54,918 nucleotides of DNA from an uncultured Geobacter sp. (GTDB lineage Bacteria > Desulfobacterota > Desulfuromonadia > Geobacterales > DSM-12255). Shown here piece after piece: positions 1 to 8,362 of this stretch. The notes below the pieces were generated by a model. That model was not told where the DNA came from. It made no database searches and saw only the letters and a list, made by a program, of their open reading frames with translations. The stretch is taken from the NCBI GenBank assembly GCA_937871715.1, contig CALMOE010000039.1:1-54918 (forward strand). Direction: 5' to 3'. The position numbers were made by a program, and so were the translations under genes. Every line of letters begins with the position of its first letter. Positions within the stretch are counted from its first letter, which is position 1.

Positions 1-38
1 GCCTGTCTCGTGGGCTCGGAGAGGTGTATAAGAGACAG
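1..38 (+). other. Nextera/Tn5 sequencing adapter left at contig end
   Basis: Positions 5-38 match the Illumina Nextera read-2 transposon adapter, including the 19-base Tn5 mosaic end at 20-38, with one mismatch (G for T at 23). This is library-preparation sequence and not genome. It sits exactly at the start of the window and supplies an artificial GTG start (24) to the first reading frame. Genomic sequence should be taken to begin at 39. Confidence 0.95.
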
Positions 39-839
39 AACGGGATCTATCTGCACGCCGGCGGTTTCGAGCATACAGGGGGGGGAGGGGAGAAGTTCGC
101 CTTTCGCACTAGGGAGACCCGCGAGACCCCCTTTTCCCGCACCTACGACGAGCTGTATGACCTTTTGAGATTCGAGCGGGAGAACGGCCGCATCCTCTGG
201 GTGCTCGGGCCGGCTGTGACCTTCGACAGGGACAGCCGCGACGCCATGGCAGGGCTGATCGAGTCAGGCTACTGCCATGTGCTCCTGGCAGGTAACGCCC
301 TGGCAACCCACGATCTGGAGGCAGGGTATTTCGGCACCGGCCTGGGGCAGGACATATATACCAGGGAACACGTCCCCGGAGGGCACTACAATCATCTGGA
401 CATCATCAACGAGGTCCGCCGTCACGGCTCCATGGCAGCCGCATCCCAGGCGCTGGGGTTGGATAGCGGCATCATCAAGGCCTGCCTGCACTGCGGCATC
501 CCCTATGTGCTTGCCGGCTCAATCAGGGACGACGGCCCGCTACCAGAGGTGATCACCGACAGCTGCAATGCCCAGGATGCCATGCGTTTCCATGCCAGGA
601 GAGCGACCACGGTCATTGCCGTTGCCACCCAACTCCATGCCATTGCCGTGGGGAACATGGTGCCGAGCTATCATCTCCAGGCAAGCGGTGAGCCAAGACC
701 AGTATACTTCCACGTGGTTGACATCTCTGAGTTTGCAGCCGACAAACTGGCAAACCGCGGCTCGGCTCAGGCCATGGCCATAACCACCAATGCCCAGGAC
801 TTCATGGTCAACCTCTGGAAAAACCTCTGCCCTGAGTAA
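39..839 (+). CDS. TIGR00300-type (LOR/SDH-like, ornithine cyclodeaminase-related) protein, 5'-truncated
   Basis: About 266 C-terminal residues are present; the true start lies beyond the contig edge and the apparent GTG at 24 is in the adapter. The segment GHYNHLDIINEVRRHGS, followed by a glycine-rich region and a C-terminal part with HVVDISEFAADKL, recalls the TIGR00300 family, whose relatives include archaeal ornithine cyclodeaminase and the C-terminal domain of cyanobacterial AgrE. That would imply NAD-dependent conversion of ornithine to proline. Family members are roughly 400 residues, so about a third is missing. The gene converges on recQ, with 21 bp between their ends. The family assignment is from memory of motifs; the substrate is inference. 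Confidence 0.55.
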   Translation, partial: NGIYLHAGGFEHTGGGGEKFAFRTRETRETPFSRTYDELYDLLRFERENGRILWVLGPAVTFDRDSRDAMAGLIESGYCHVLLAGNALATHDLEAGYFGTGLGQDIYTREHVPGGHYNHLDIINEVRRHGSMAAASQALGLDSGIIKACLHCGIPYVLAGSIRDDGPLPEVITDSCNAQDAMRFHARRATTVIAVATQLHAIAVGNMVPSYHLQASGEPRPVYFHVVDISEFAADKLANRGSAQAMAITTNAQDFMVNLWKNLCPE

Positions 840-860
840 AGCGGCAAGAGGGTCAGGTAA

Positions 861-2651
861 CTATCCGCCGAAATCATTGATTGCTGTGAGAAAAGCCGCG
901 CCATAGCGACGCAGCTTGTGCTCTCCCACGCCGCTAACCATGAGCATCTCCTCCTCGCTCCCGGGGCGGAGCGTGGCCATTGCCACCAGGGTTGCGTCGC
1001 TGAAGACGACGAATGGGGGGACATTCTCCTCCGCTGCCAGACGCCTGCGCAGAGCGCGAAGCTCCTGGAACAGCCCCTCGTCGTACTCCTGCACCTCCCC
1101 CTTACGCCTCCCTGCCTGCTTCTCCTTTTGCGGGCGCTCCGCATGCATCGCGAGGAAGAGCGTCTCCTCCCCTTTAAGCAGCGGCCGTGACTTCTCAGTC
1201 AGGCGCAGCACGGAGTAGTTACCCATATCCTGGTTCAGGTAGCCGAGATGGAGGAGTTGGCGAAATATGCCGGTCCACGCCTGGCGTGAAAGGTGACTGC
1301 CGATGCCGTAGGTTGAGAGTTTGTCGTGGCCCAGGCCGCGGATCCTCTCACCATCGGCACCGCGCAGAACCTCGACGAGATGCCCGACACCGAAGCGCTG
1401 GCCGGTGCGGAATACGCAGGAGAGAGCCTTCTGGGCGTCGACAGTTGCATCGTACAGCTGTGGCGGGTCGAGACATGTGTCGCAGTTGCCGCAATCAGCA
1501 TGGAGATCATCGCCGAAATAGCCAAGGAGCACCCGCCTGCGGCAGCTTCTGGCCTCGGCATAGCCGACCATGGCATTCAGCTTGTGCAGGTCTATGCGTA
1601 CCTGTTCCCTGTTTCCACCCGATTCGATCAGCGACCTGGCAACGGCTATGTCGCCGTAGCCGAAGAGGAGCAGCGCCTCTGCCGGAAGCCCGTCACGGCC
1701 GGCACGTCCTGTCTCCTGGTAGTAGCTTTCGATATTGCGCGGCAGATCGTAGTGGACAACGAAGCGAACATTCGGCTTGTCGATCCCCATGCCGAAGGCT
1801 ACCGTTGCCACGACAATGTCGATTTCGTCGCGCAGAAACGCCTCCTGAACCCTCTGCCTAGCCCTGTCCGCCAGACCGGCGTGGTACGGGGAAGCCCTGA
1901 AACCGGCGGCAATCAGGCGGGCGGCGATCTCCTCGACCCTCTTGCGCGACAGGGCGTAGACTATTCCGGCACGGTCACGGCGTGAAGCGAGGAAGCTTGC
2001 CAGCTGCTGGGCAGGTTTCTGTTTGGGGATAACCGTGTAGCTGATGTTGGGGCGATCGAACCCCGAATAGAAACAGGGGGCGCTGCCCAAGCCGAGACGG
2101 CCAATGATGTCCTCCCTGGTCTGAGGGTCGGCAGTGGCGGTGAGGGCAATCAGCGGTACGGATGGGAAGAGGCGCCTAAGCCTGCCGAGTTGGACATATT
2201 CGGGACGGAAATCATGACCCCACTGGGATATGCAGTGGGCCTCGTCGATGGCAAAGAGTGAGATGGCAAGCCCTGCCAGCCGCTCCAGGAACGGTTCGCT
2301 CATCAGGCGTTCAGGGGCGACGTAGAGGAGTTTCAGCCTGCCTGAGTGGAGATCGGCAAGTACCCGGCGGGACTCCGACTCCCCCAGGGAGGAGTTGTAG
2401 CATGCCGCGGCAACACCGTTGGCAAGGAGCGCGTCCACCTGGTCTTTCATCAGGGATATGAGGGGGGATACGACGATGGCCACGCCGTCCCGGTGCAGGG
2501 CGGGTATCTGGTAGCAGAGGGACTTGCCGCCGCCGGTTGGCATGAGGACGAAGGAGTCCCGGCCGGCGATGAGGCTTTCGATGATCTCCTCCTGATGAAG
2601 ACGGAAGGAGTCGTAGCCGAAAACGCTCTTCAGGGTTTGTCGCGTGGTCAT
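861..2651 (-). CDS. recQ: ATP-dependent DNA helicase RecQ
   Basis: RecQ unwinds DNA 3' to 5' in recombination and fork repair. The 596-residue product has Walker A GGGKS at 40-44, the DEAH box at 136-139, the ALTATAD motif, the motif VI signature [10 protein letters not shown], an RQC zinc site ending CGNCDTC, a winged-helix region, and a C-terminal HRDC domain. An upstream in-frame ATG exists at 2693, but the start at 2651 is preferred: it has a GGGGG-type ribosome site and overlaps the acpH stop as ATGA. It is the last gene of a five-gene minus-strand run, so it is probably co-translated with acpH. Confidence 0.95.
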   Translation of the reverse strand: MTTRQTLKSVFGYDSFRLHQEEIIESLIAGRDSFVLMPTGGGKSLCYQIPALHRDGVAIVVSPLISLMKDQVDALLANGVAAACYNSSLGESESRRVLADLHSGRLKLLYVAPERLMSEPFLERLAGLAISLFAIDEAHCISQWGHDFRPEYVQLGRLRRLFPSVPLIALTATADPQTREDIIGRLGLGSAPCFYSGFDRPNISYTVIPKQKPAQQLASFLASRRDRAGIVYALSRKRVEEIAARLIAAGFRASPYHAGLADRARQRVQEAFLRDEIDIVVATVAFGMGIDKPNVRFVVHYDLPRNIESYYQETGRAGRDGLPAEALLLFGYGDIAVARSLIESGGNREQVRIDLHKLNAMVGYAEARSCRRRVLLGYFGDDLHADCGNCDTCLDPPQLYDATVDAQKALSCVFRTGQRFGVGHLVEVLRGADGERIRGLGHDKLSTYGIGSHLSRQAWTGIFRQLLHLGYLNQDMGNYSVLRLTEKSRPLLKGEETLFLAMHAERPQKEKQAGRRKGEVQEYDEGLFQELRALRRRLAAEENVPPFVVFSDATLVAMATLRPGSEEEMLMVSGVGEHKLRRYGAAFLTAINDFGG

Positions 2652-3265
2652 GCATCCCCCCTGGCAAAGGTTCTCTCCGAGCAGGAATAACACCCCCTCA
2701 GCTCTTCGGCATAGACGGTGATATCCGCTGCGAAAGAGCGGAAATCCGCGAGCAACTCGGGGTGAAGCCTTGCAAGTTCAATCTCTCCACCTGCTAGGGG
2801 ATTTTGCCTCCCTATGCGCCTGGAAAGACGGCCAAGGGCCGAGCCGATACCCGAGACGCTGGCATAGGAGGGGATGAGATCATCGAAAATTACCGGCAGG
2901 AGAGGCTGCATTGCCTGGGGGATTATTGCTTTGTGGCTCTGTACCGCCACCCTGCAGCGACGGGTAAAACGGGTCCAGGGCTCTGCAGACCATTTATCCC
3001 AGTCATTTAGCAGCAGATGATCGTAAAACATGTCGACCATGATGCCGCGAAAGCGGCCGTATCTGCTGGCGATACGGTTTCGGCTGCTCCTGAATGCCGG
3101 ATGCCCCTCGGCGAAAGAGTCGATCCTCCTGTGCAGCTCGACGCCCTGGCGTACCCGATGGGTAAAGCGACCGTCAAGGGGCCCCTTGACGAAGTCCCCC
3201 ATGAAGTTTCCCACCAGGATTTCTTCGTCCGTGCCGGAGAGGTACATGTGGAAGAGAAAATTCAT
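2648..3265 (-). CDS. acpH: ACP phosphodiesterase family protein (AcpH/DUF479)
   Basis: The 205-residue product starts [11 protein letters not shown] and contains [10 protein letters not shown], then an [13 protein letters not shown] segment and a MFYDHLL segment. These are the conserved His/Asp-rich motifs of the AcpH/DUF479 family, which removes 4'-phosphopantetheine from acyl carrier protein. The length matches the family (about 190-205). Both ends overlap neighbours by four bases (ATGA) with the NRDE gene upstream and recQ downstream, so translational coupling is likely. The enzymatic role is known from E. coli AcpH and is inferred here. Confidence 0.85.
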   Translation of the reverse strand: MNFLFHMYLSGTDEEILVGNFMGDFVKGPLDGRFTHRVRQGVELHRRIDSFAEGHPAFRSSRNRIASRYGRFRGIMVDMFYDHLLLNDWDKWSAEPWTRFTRRCRVAVQSHKAIIPQAMQPLLPVIFDDLIPSYASVSGIGSALGRLSRRIGRQNPLAGGEIELARLHPELLADFRSFAADITVYAEELRGCYSCSERTFARGDA

Positions 3266-4038
3266 CCTCCAGCCCCCCCCTTCAGCCTGAAATTGAATGA
3301 TAGTGGAGTAGTGGCCGGCCGGCCATGGCTCTTTTCGGTGAAACTGACCATGCCGTTGCGTTCGACGATGATCACGCTTGTGGAGCGTGTTGCGTAGCGC
3401 TCGCCGACGATGAAGATGGGGGAGAGGAAACGCTCGAACTCAGGACCTATGCCCGTATCAGGCAGAAGGTGGTCGGCGAAGGGGTTTGGGTCAGCCATGG
3501 CCAGGAGGAGTTCGGACGGCTGGATCATGTCCCTCTGCAGCAGCTCCTCAAGACGCCTTCTCGCCTCCACCAGCTTTGGCCAGCGGCTGTCGAGAAGGTG
3601 ATTGGAGAGGCCATGCACTCCTGGCGATATCGGTCCGGAAGAGCCGCCGCGATTGGTGAAGTAGTAAAGCTCGTTTACTCTGCCGTAGATGAGGTTGAAG
3701 CCGTCGTAGCGCTCTCCGCTTCTTTGCAGATGGGCTTGCATGTCGATAGTGGTCATGGAGTCGTCACGCAGGTACTCAGCCACCAGTGAGCCACGGGATG
3801 GGGGGGTGGCCACCTGTTGCCGCGGGTCACGGTAGTTGGTGATTGCCGCCAGCCTGCCGGAGGTGGTTATCCCCAGCCACGTACCCCCGGCCTGCAGGTC
3901 ACGTCCAGCAAGAAGATGGGGAGACTCATCCCAGAAAGCGGCGGGCTCGGCACCCCGGTCGAGAAATTCGTCCCTGTTGGCGGCAAGCACCAGGCTGTAG
4001 CGGGGGTGGCTGTCAATGGCGAAGGCGAGGAGACACAT
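3262..4038 (-). CDS. NRDE/TANGO2-family protein
   Basis: The 258-residue protein begins MCLLAFAIDSHPRYSLVLAANRDE, and the AANRDE segment is the name-giving motif of the NRDE (TANGO2-like) family. The N-terminal Cys2 directly after Met is conserved and suggests an Ntn-hydrolase-like fold, although no reaction is established for bacterial members. Length is typical (about 250-270). It lies 23 bp after the PP-loop gene and overlaps acpH by ATGA, which places it inside the same operon. Family assignment is firm; function is unknown. Confidence 0.85.
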   Translation of the reverse strand: MCLLAFAIDSHPRYSLVLAANRDEFLDRGAEPAAFWDESPHLLAGRDLQAGGTWLGITTSGRLAAITNYRDPRQQVATPPSRGSLVAEYLRDDSMTTIDMQAHLQRSGERYDGFNLIYGRVNELYYFTNRGGSSGPISPGVHGLSNHLLDSRWPKLVEARRRLEELLQRDMIQPSELLLAMADPNPFADHLLPDTGIGPEFERFLSPIFIVGERYATRSTSVIIVERNGMVSFTEKSHGRPATTPLSFNFRLKGGAGG

Positions 4039-4061
4039 GGCGCTTTCCCTATGGAGAGCTG

Positions 4062-5072
4062 TCAGGCAATGCGATAGCGATCAATGTCCGCTTCGCCGAA
4101 GTCGTTACCGCAGGCAAAGGGGTGCTCGCCGCTATCCTTGATGTTTACCCGCAGGTTACAGGTACTCCCCGGCTCGGCCTTGGTATAGCGCAGGAGGATC
4201 CTGGCTGCCGCCACCAACTGCTCTTCGTTATACTCTCCGGTTATGAGACCGAACGGGCTTGAGCCATCTAGCCAGCGAAGGGAGGACTCCCCATCCTGCA
4301 GCTGGGCTTCGAGAAGTGAGTTTTCCGCCTCATTGCGACCGACCAGGAGTTTGGTTTCCGGGCCAATGCGGAAGTGACGCCCTACCTTGAGGAGACGGAA
4401 GTCGCGCAGGTTCAGGGCCGTGCAGTGGGTGAACAGATCCTTGACCTTGGGTGCAAAGGCCGGTTCTGTCAGCATGCAACCACCGGCAGGGCATGGGTAG
4501 TTGTTCACCTCCAGCTCGTCGGCCAGTTCCATCTGCTCCTTGCGGGAGCGACCCTGGATCGCCAGCAGGGCCTCACGGTCAACCCAGCCGCGCTCCTCTG
4601 CAATGGTGGGAGGGAAATGTTTTGCCGACAGGGGGCGAAGCAGCAGCCCCTGAAGGCCGCTATCCCGCTCGATAATCTCCAGGGTCGCACGACGCTGGCT
4701 CATGGGGCGCTGCCCAAGGACTTCGCCGGTGATGACGAAGTCCGCTCCGCTTTCAGCCATGTACTCCCGTGCCCTGCTGAGGAGATAGATGCGGCAGTCG
4801 ATGCACGGATTGATACCCTTGCCGTAACCGTACCTGGGGCGGCGCACCACCTCCAAGTAGTCGATCCCCTTGGACATGACCTTGATGGGGATGCCGAACT
4901 CCTCGGCAACCCTGAGCGCCTCGGACTTGCAGCCGGCGTTCTTGCCGGTGCATGTGCAGAAGGGTGAGGTGAAGTTGAGCGCCTCAACATCTATCCCATG
5001 GTCGAGCATCAACTTGACTGCCAGGGTGGAATCAAGCCCGCCGGAGAGGAGGGCGAGAGCCTTGCGTTTCAT
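4062..5072 (-). CDS. PP-loop ATP pyrophosphatase (ThiI/MnmA-like) with C-terminal NFACT-R-like domain
   Basis: The 336-residue product has a PP-loop SGGLDS at 10-15, so it probably adenylates a substrate, most likely a tRNA nucleotide for thiolation. There is no THUMP domain. Cysteines occur in three clusters: CTCTGKNAGC, then CIDCR, then CPAGGC, which could carry sulfur or bind a metal cluster. The C-terminal third has GPETKLLVGRNEAEN, resembling the NFACT-R RNA-binding domain known to be fused to ThiI-like enzymes in bacteria. An in-frame ATG at 5324 would add 84 low-complexity residues; the start at 5072 directly precedes the family-like sequence and is preferred. It is often misannotated as a tRNA methyltransferase. 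Confidence 0.8.
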   Translation of the reverse strand: MKRKALALLSGGLDSTLAVKLMLDHGIDVEALNFTSPFCTCTGKNAGCKSEALRVAEEFGIPIKVMSKGIDYLEVVRRPRYGYGKGINPCIDCRIYLLSRAREYMAESGADFVITGEVLGQRPMSQRRATLEIIERDSGLQGLLLRPLSAKHFPPTIAEERGWVDREALLAIQGRSRKEQMELADELEVNNYPCPAGGCMLTEPAFAPKVKDLFTHCTALNLRDFRLLKVGRHFRIGPETKLLVGRNEAENSLLEAQLQDGESSLRWLDGSSPFGLITGEYNEEQLVAAARILLRYTKAEPGSTCNLRVNIKDSGEHPFACGNDFGEADIDRYRIA

Positions 5073-5202
5073 CAAATGTCTCCTGTGGCCCCATGCGCGC
5101 CACATGAAAAGAGCCGCTGCTGCTTGCAACGGCCCGGCACGACGGAACCTTGAATTTTGAGTCAGAGTAGCACAGGGGAGATAGAAATGTAAAGGTAGGG
5201 GT

Positions 5203-5394
5203 CTATCCTGGCAGGTTCTCTTTGGCCTTGCGGTAGAAGTCGATAAGAAACTCCGAGTCCTTGGGTGACAGATTGAACTTGAAGATCGCCTCCTGTACCA
5301 GTGGGCCAAGTGGTTGGCCAGCATCCTCCTGCAGGTTGCTAGATACCCACTTGATAGCCCGGTGCAGCTCTTCTCCTTCGGGGAGTATGCTCAT
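5203..5394 (-). CDS. Small conserved hypothetical protein (63 aa)
   Basis: A 63-residue acidic, probably helical cytoplasmic protein with no signal peptide or membrane segment. It has a strong ribosome site (GAGGAG) seven to nine bases before the ATG, which argues that it is a real gene. It is the first gene of the minus-strand run leading to the PP-loop protein, 130 bp downstream. The segment PLVQEAIFKFNLSPKDSEFL suggests a compact helical fold. I do not recognise a family and assign no function. Confidence 0.65.
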   Translation of the reverse strand: MSILPEGEELHRAIKWVSSNLQEDAGQPLGPLVQEAIFKFNLSPKDSEFLIDFYRKAKENLPG

Positions 5395-5555
5395 TGATAT
5401 TCTCCTCGTGCATTGATTTTACCGGCCGCAAGTGTACCCCGACAGAAGCTTAAGATGCAAGCGTCCTCAGCTCAGAGTGCAGACCTTGATCTTGCGACGA
5501 TGGTCAAAATCAGGAGATCCGGCCGTATCAGCACCTGGCGGAGAATTTGTATAAC

Positions 5556-6635
5556 TCATTGCAGAGGCGGGCTGTTTTCGCCAAAGTACTCGTGATTGTC
5601 GGCATTATTGACCGCCTTGGCAGGATCGGTCAGGGCCAGGTCCATCGCCCCCTGCTGGCCGTAGACATAATCGCTGGTGCTGGCTACGGTGTTGAAGTGG
5701 CTCATTTCGTGGATCAGGGTGCCTGCCTGGGAGTCTGTCCCGGTCTGGGGCGCAAGCCAGAAAATTCGACAGAGGTAGATGGTGTATGGCCTTGTCGGAT
5801 AGACGTACGCATAGTATCTCTTCTTGCATCCGCAGTCGAAGGTTACCGCTGCGGTGTCCATGGCACTGCTGATGCTGGTGAAGTGGGTGGTGACAGTCTC
5901 ATATCGTGCCGCGTCCGGCGCGCCGAACCAAGTGATGTAGCGCGGGGAATACTGATGCGACTGGGACTTGAGGTATGACAAGGCATCGGCTGAGTAGCTG
6001 CTGGCATTGGCGCGGGCGGTTACCAGGATAGCTTGCTGAGTGGTCGTGCACCTGTTGAAGCCGGTTGTGCCTGAAGTCTTGACCGGAATTCCAGCATCCG
6101 CAACACTACCTGCTTCCCTGCCGGCTATCCATACCTTGATTTCGTTGGAGGTGAGGCGCTCAGGTTCCTTCTTGGCGCTACCCCTCTCCGCATACAGCTC
6201 CGTGGAGGATACATCGTAGACGATGCTGTATTGACCCGATTTGGAAAGATCGTAATACATGGCTAAATCAACATCGCGTGTGATGCTCTCTCCCCCCTTC
6301 AGATGGAGATAATCATCATGGGCAGGTTTAGGGCGCTTGTAGAGCGGCCCTGTATATGCAACAGGCAGACCGTAGTCCCGCTGTATGGAGAAGAGCGGAC
6401 CCTCCACATCGTCGAACGGGGTGTACCACTTGAGGATTTTCAGGGGGTGTTTGCCGTTGTTGGCGATGGTCACATGGACAGTTACTGGCATGTCTGCCGC
6501 GAAAGATGTGGAATCTACCGAGAGGGTCACGCTCGGCACCTCGCTTGAGGCAAAAGCTGCTCCTGCCCGAAGGATTACAGCAAGGAGAGCAAGGACGATT
6601 GCAACCGCTACTGAAATGGGGATCTGCTTTTTCAT
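5556..6635 (-). CDS. Secreted M35 (aspzincin / peptidyl-Lys) metalloendopeptidase
   Basis: The 359-residue product begins with a typical signal peptide (KK, hydrophobic stretch, AFAS at about 27-30). Residues 35-170 look like an Ig/beta-sandwich propeptide-like domain. The C-terminal half carries the zinc motif HEMSH at 309-313 followed by Asp322 in STSDYVYG, the aspzincin arrangement of M35 proteases such as deuterolysin and the lysine-specific fungal and Aeromonas enzymes. Four cysteines in the catalytic part fit two disulfides. A strong AAGGAGG ribosome site precedes the ATG. It stands alone behind the riboswitch at 6668-6790, so its expression is probably set by a cyclic dinucleotide. The substrate is unknown. 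Confidence 0.88.
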   Translation of the reverse strand: MKKQIPISVAVAIVLALLAVILRAGAAFASSEVPSVTLSVDSTSFAADMPVTVHVTIANNGKHPLKILKWYTPFDDVEGPLFSIQRDYGLPVAYTGPLYKRPKPAHDDYLHLKGGESITRDVDLAMYYDLSKSGQYSIVYDVSSTELYAERGSAKKEPERLTSNEIKVWIAGREAGSVADAGIPVKTSGTTGFNRCTTTQQAILVTARANASSYSADALSYLKSQSHQYSPRYITWFGAPDAARYETVTTHFTSISSAMDTAAVTFDCGCKKRYYAYVYPTRPYTIYLCRIFWLAPQTGTDSQAGTLIHEMSHFNTVASTSDYVYGQQGAMDLALTDPAKAVNNADNHEYFGENSPPLQ

Positions 6636-6667
6636 GGCCTTTCCTCCTTTAGCGGAAAGTTTTTCTG

Positions 6668-6714
6668 AAAAAAAGCCGGGCTAGCCAATGGAAAATTCAT
6701 TTGGCAGCCCGGCT
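6668..6714 (-). terminator. Riboswitch expression-platform terminator
   Basis: On the minus strand AGCCGGGCTGCCAA pairs with TTGGCTAGCCCGGCT around a short A/T-rich loop and is followed by six to seven T residues. The 5' arm is shared with the P1/P3 side of the GEMM aptamer. This gives the mutually exclusive folds of a transcriptional ON switch for the protease gene that starts at 6635. Confidence 0.85.
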
Positions 6715-6790
6715 ATCTTCTCTTGAGACCCGTGGCTTTCTGTCCCCCTCTCGCGAAGGGTTTAGCTTTTCAGGAAACAGGACAAATATT
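6668..6790 (-). promoter_or_regulatory. GEMM-I riboswitch, GEMM-Ib (3',3'-cGAMP)-like, with overlapping terminator
   Basis: Read on the minus strand, the leader has CUAAACCC, a six-pair P2 stem capped by a GCGA tetraloop, then GAAAGCC, GGGUCU and finally AGCCGGGCUGCC. These are the conserved blocks of GEMM-I riboswitches in the right order. The base matching G20 of the Vibrio c-di-GMP riboswitch appears to be A, as in the Geobacter GEMM-Ib switches that bind 3',3'-cGAMP; this depends on my hand alignment. The 3' aptamer strand (6703-6714) also forms the 5' arm of a terminator (6668-6714, ending in a U tract). Ligand binding should therefore prevent termination and switch the M35 gene on. Confidence 0.85.
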
Positions 6791-6801
6791 CGATTTAAAT
6801 C

Positions 6802-6831
6802 ATTTTAACATGACATCCGGCATTCATTCAA
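6802..6831 (-). promoter_or_regulatory. Candidate promoter for the riboswitch-M35 protease transcript
   Basis: On the minus strand TTGAAT (6826-6831) and TAAAAT (6802-6807) are separated by 18 bp. The predicted start near 6795 falls just upstream of the aptamer, which fits a dedicated riboswitch transcript. This is a match by eye only. Confidence 0.45.
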
Positions 6832-6888
6832 CAAGCTTATTGCCGTATCCAGCTAGCAAGAGACACAACGCCAGGCACTTCCGGCAGA

Positions 6889-7476
6889 TCATCCTGCTAG
6901 TCGGATACCCCCCACTCTCGCCCGGCAGTAGCGCACCAGGAGGGGGACGAGAAACATGGCCGCCAGGACGATGGCCATGGTGACGTTCGGGTTCCTGATG
7001 AAGGCGTTCAGCTGCAGGGTGGAGAGGGCGATGACGGCGAAGTAAAGCATGTCGCCGCTGATGGCGATGACCCAGCCGCTGACGAAACCGTGCCCGGCTG
7101 CCATGGCAGTGGCCCTGCCGGTCATGGGGTCCACGCCGAAGGCAACCATGACCAGGGCAAGTGGGCCGGCGCCGCTGCCGACAAGGCGCTCGGCGCTCCT
7201 GGCCGAGGCGACCTTCATGGCGGCGCCAAAACGGGCGAGAAAGGGGACTCTTAAGGCTAAGGCAGCAAGGAGGCGGAGTACCGGCTCGAAGGCGACGGCC
7301 AGGAGGATATCGGAGACGAGATAGAGAAGGGCGGTTACCGGCCAGGCAAGGCCGCTGTCCCTGGCCAGCAGCACCCCGGCAGGGATGCCGCCGCCAACGG
7401 GGATAACGAAGAGCTTTAGCACGCCGAGCATGCTCGTTAGGGTGGGAGGGCAGTTTGCCAGCTGATCTAATTGCAT
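6889..7476 (-). CDS. Polytopic membrane protein of unknown function
   Basis: The 195-residue protein is very hydrophobic, with about five predicted membrane helices, including LFVIPVGGGIPAGVLL near the start and IVLAAMFLVPLLV near the end. Glycine-rich membrane segments and a GHGFVSGW motif between helices suggest a transporter or small channel, but I do not recognise a family. The ribosome site before 7476 is weak; an ATG at 7431 is an alternative. It follows the DUF1294 gene by 24 bp and is probably in its operon. Confidence 0.6.
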   Translation of the reverse strand: MQLDQLANCPPTLTSMLGVLKLFVIPVGGGIPAGVLLARDSGLAWPVTALLYLVSDILLAVAFEPVLRLLAALALRVPFLARFGAAMKVASARSAERLVGSGAGPLALVMVAFGVDPMTGRATAMAAGHGFVSGWVIAISGDMLYFAVIALSTLQLNAFIRNPNVTMAIVLAAMFLVPLLVRYCRARVGGIRLAG

Positions 7477-7500
7477 GTAAAAACCATTTAAGTCGATTAT

Positions 7501-7779
7501 TTAAGACAATAACTTCAAGAGATACAACAGCATTGCACCGTTGGCCAGAACCGTCAACCAGAAACCGATGAGGAAGGATGGTTTGCTGAATTTGTGGCGC
7601 AAAAGGAGTTGCCCCGCCAGCCCTCCCGGCCATCCGCCGGCCAGGGCGAGGAGGTGCAGGGTACGCTCCCTGATCCTCCGTCCACCCCGCTGCGCCGCCA
7701 GTTTGTCCAGGGCATAGACCCCCAGGGTGACGATGCTGGCTGAGGCGTAAATAAAGATGACCATCCGGCCGGTGATCAA
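7501..7779 (-). CDS. DUF1294 family membrane protein
   Basis: A 92-residue protein with the DUF1294 signature: DKLAAQRGGRRIRERTLH, GGWPGGLAGQ, RHKFSKPSF and a hydrophobic C-terminal helix, giving about three membrane segments. The family has no known biochemical role. The start chosen is TTG at 7779, which overlaps the gpx stop (TTGA) and has GGAG about 11 bases upstream; ATG at 7764 is an alternative. Co-transcription with glutathione peroxidase is likely. Confidence 0.85.
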   Translation of the reverse strand: MITGRMVIFIYASASIVTLGVYALDKLAAQRGGRRIRERTLHLLALAGGWPGGLAGQLLLRHKFSKPSFLIGFWLTVLANGAMLLYLLKLLS

Positions 7780-8264
7780 GCCGTGCGCTCCAGGAGGCGA
7801 ATGATGTCAGCCTCGATCGACTCCGGCGTGTCGGTGGGGGCGTAGCGTCTGACCACGCTGCCGTCCCGGTCCACCAGGAACTTGGTGAAGTTCCACTTGA
7901 TCGCCTCGCTCCCCAGGAGCCCCGGCCTGGCCCTCTTCAGCAGGGCATAGAGGGGGTGAGTACCGCTGCCGTTGACCTCGATCTTGGCAAAGAGGGGGAA
8001 GGTTATGTCGTAGGTTAGGGAGCAGAAGCTCCTGATCTCCGCCTCGTCCCCCGGCTCCTGGTGGGCGAACTGGTCGCAGGGGAAGCCGAGGACGGCAAAC
8101 CCCTGTTCCTTGTGACGTCGGTAGAGCGCCTCAAGACCGGCGTATTGCGGCGTGAAGCCGCACCTGCTGGCCACGTTGACGACCAGCAGCACCTGGCCGC
8201 GGTATCTTTCAAGGGTTGTTGCCGTGCCGTCGATGGTGGTTACGGGGATGTCGTAGAGGGGCAT
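7776..8264 (-). CDS. Glutathione peroxidase-family (thiol) peroxidase
   Basis: The 162-residue protein matches bacterial BtuE/Gpx-type peroxidases. The peroxidatic residue is Cys35 in SRCGFT, not selenocysteine, followed by a GFPCDQF segment with a probable resolving Cys, the conserved Gln, and KWNFTKFLVD with the active-site Trp and Asn. Such enzymes reduce hydroperoxides, usually with thioredoxin rather than glutathione. No signal peptide is seen, so it is cytoplasmic. The ribosome site AAGGGAG is clear. It heads a short minus-strand operon with the DUF1294 and membrane genes and follows the nrdJ terminator. Confidence 0.93.
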   Translation of the reverse strand: MPLYDIPVTTIDGTATTLERYRGQVLLVVNVASRCGFTPQYAGLEALYRRHKEQGFAVLGFPCDQFAHQEPGDEAEIRSFCSLTYDITFPLFAKIEVNGSGTHPLYALLKRARPGLLGSEAIKWNFTKFLVDRDGSVVRRYAPTDTPESIEADIIRLLERTA

Positions 8265-8301
8265 TTAGGACTCCCTTCCGGTTGATGATGTGACAAGCGG
8301 C

Positions 8302-8342
8302 AAAACAAGGGGGAACCCGCCTGTCGGCAGATTCCCCCTTGT
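8302..8342 (-). terminator. Intrinsic terminator after nrdJ
   Basis: An 11-bp inverted repeat (ACAAGGGGGAA and its complement) flanks a 16-base loop just after the nrdJ stop. On the minus strand it is followed by TTTTG. It separates nrdJ from the gpx operon. Confidence 0.8.
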
Positions 8343-8362
8343 CGGTTACTATTTCTCAGCTT

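Noticed and set aside
1326..1985. Long plus-strand frames opposite recQ
   Set aside because: They lie wholly inside recQ, show no family features and have no promoter or ribosome site.
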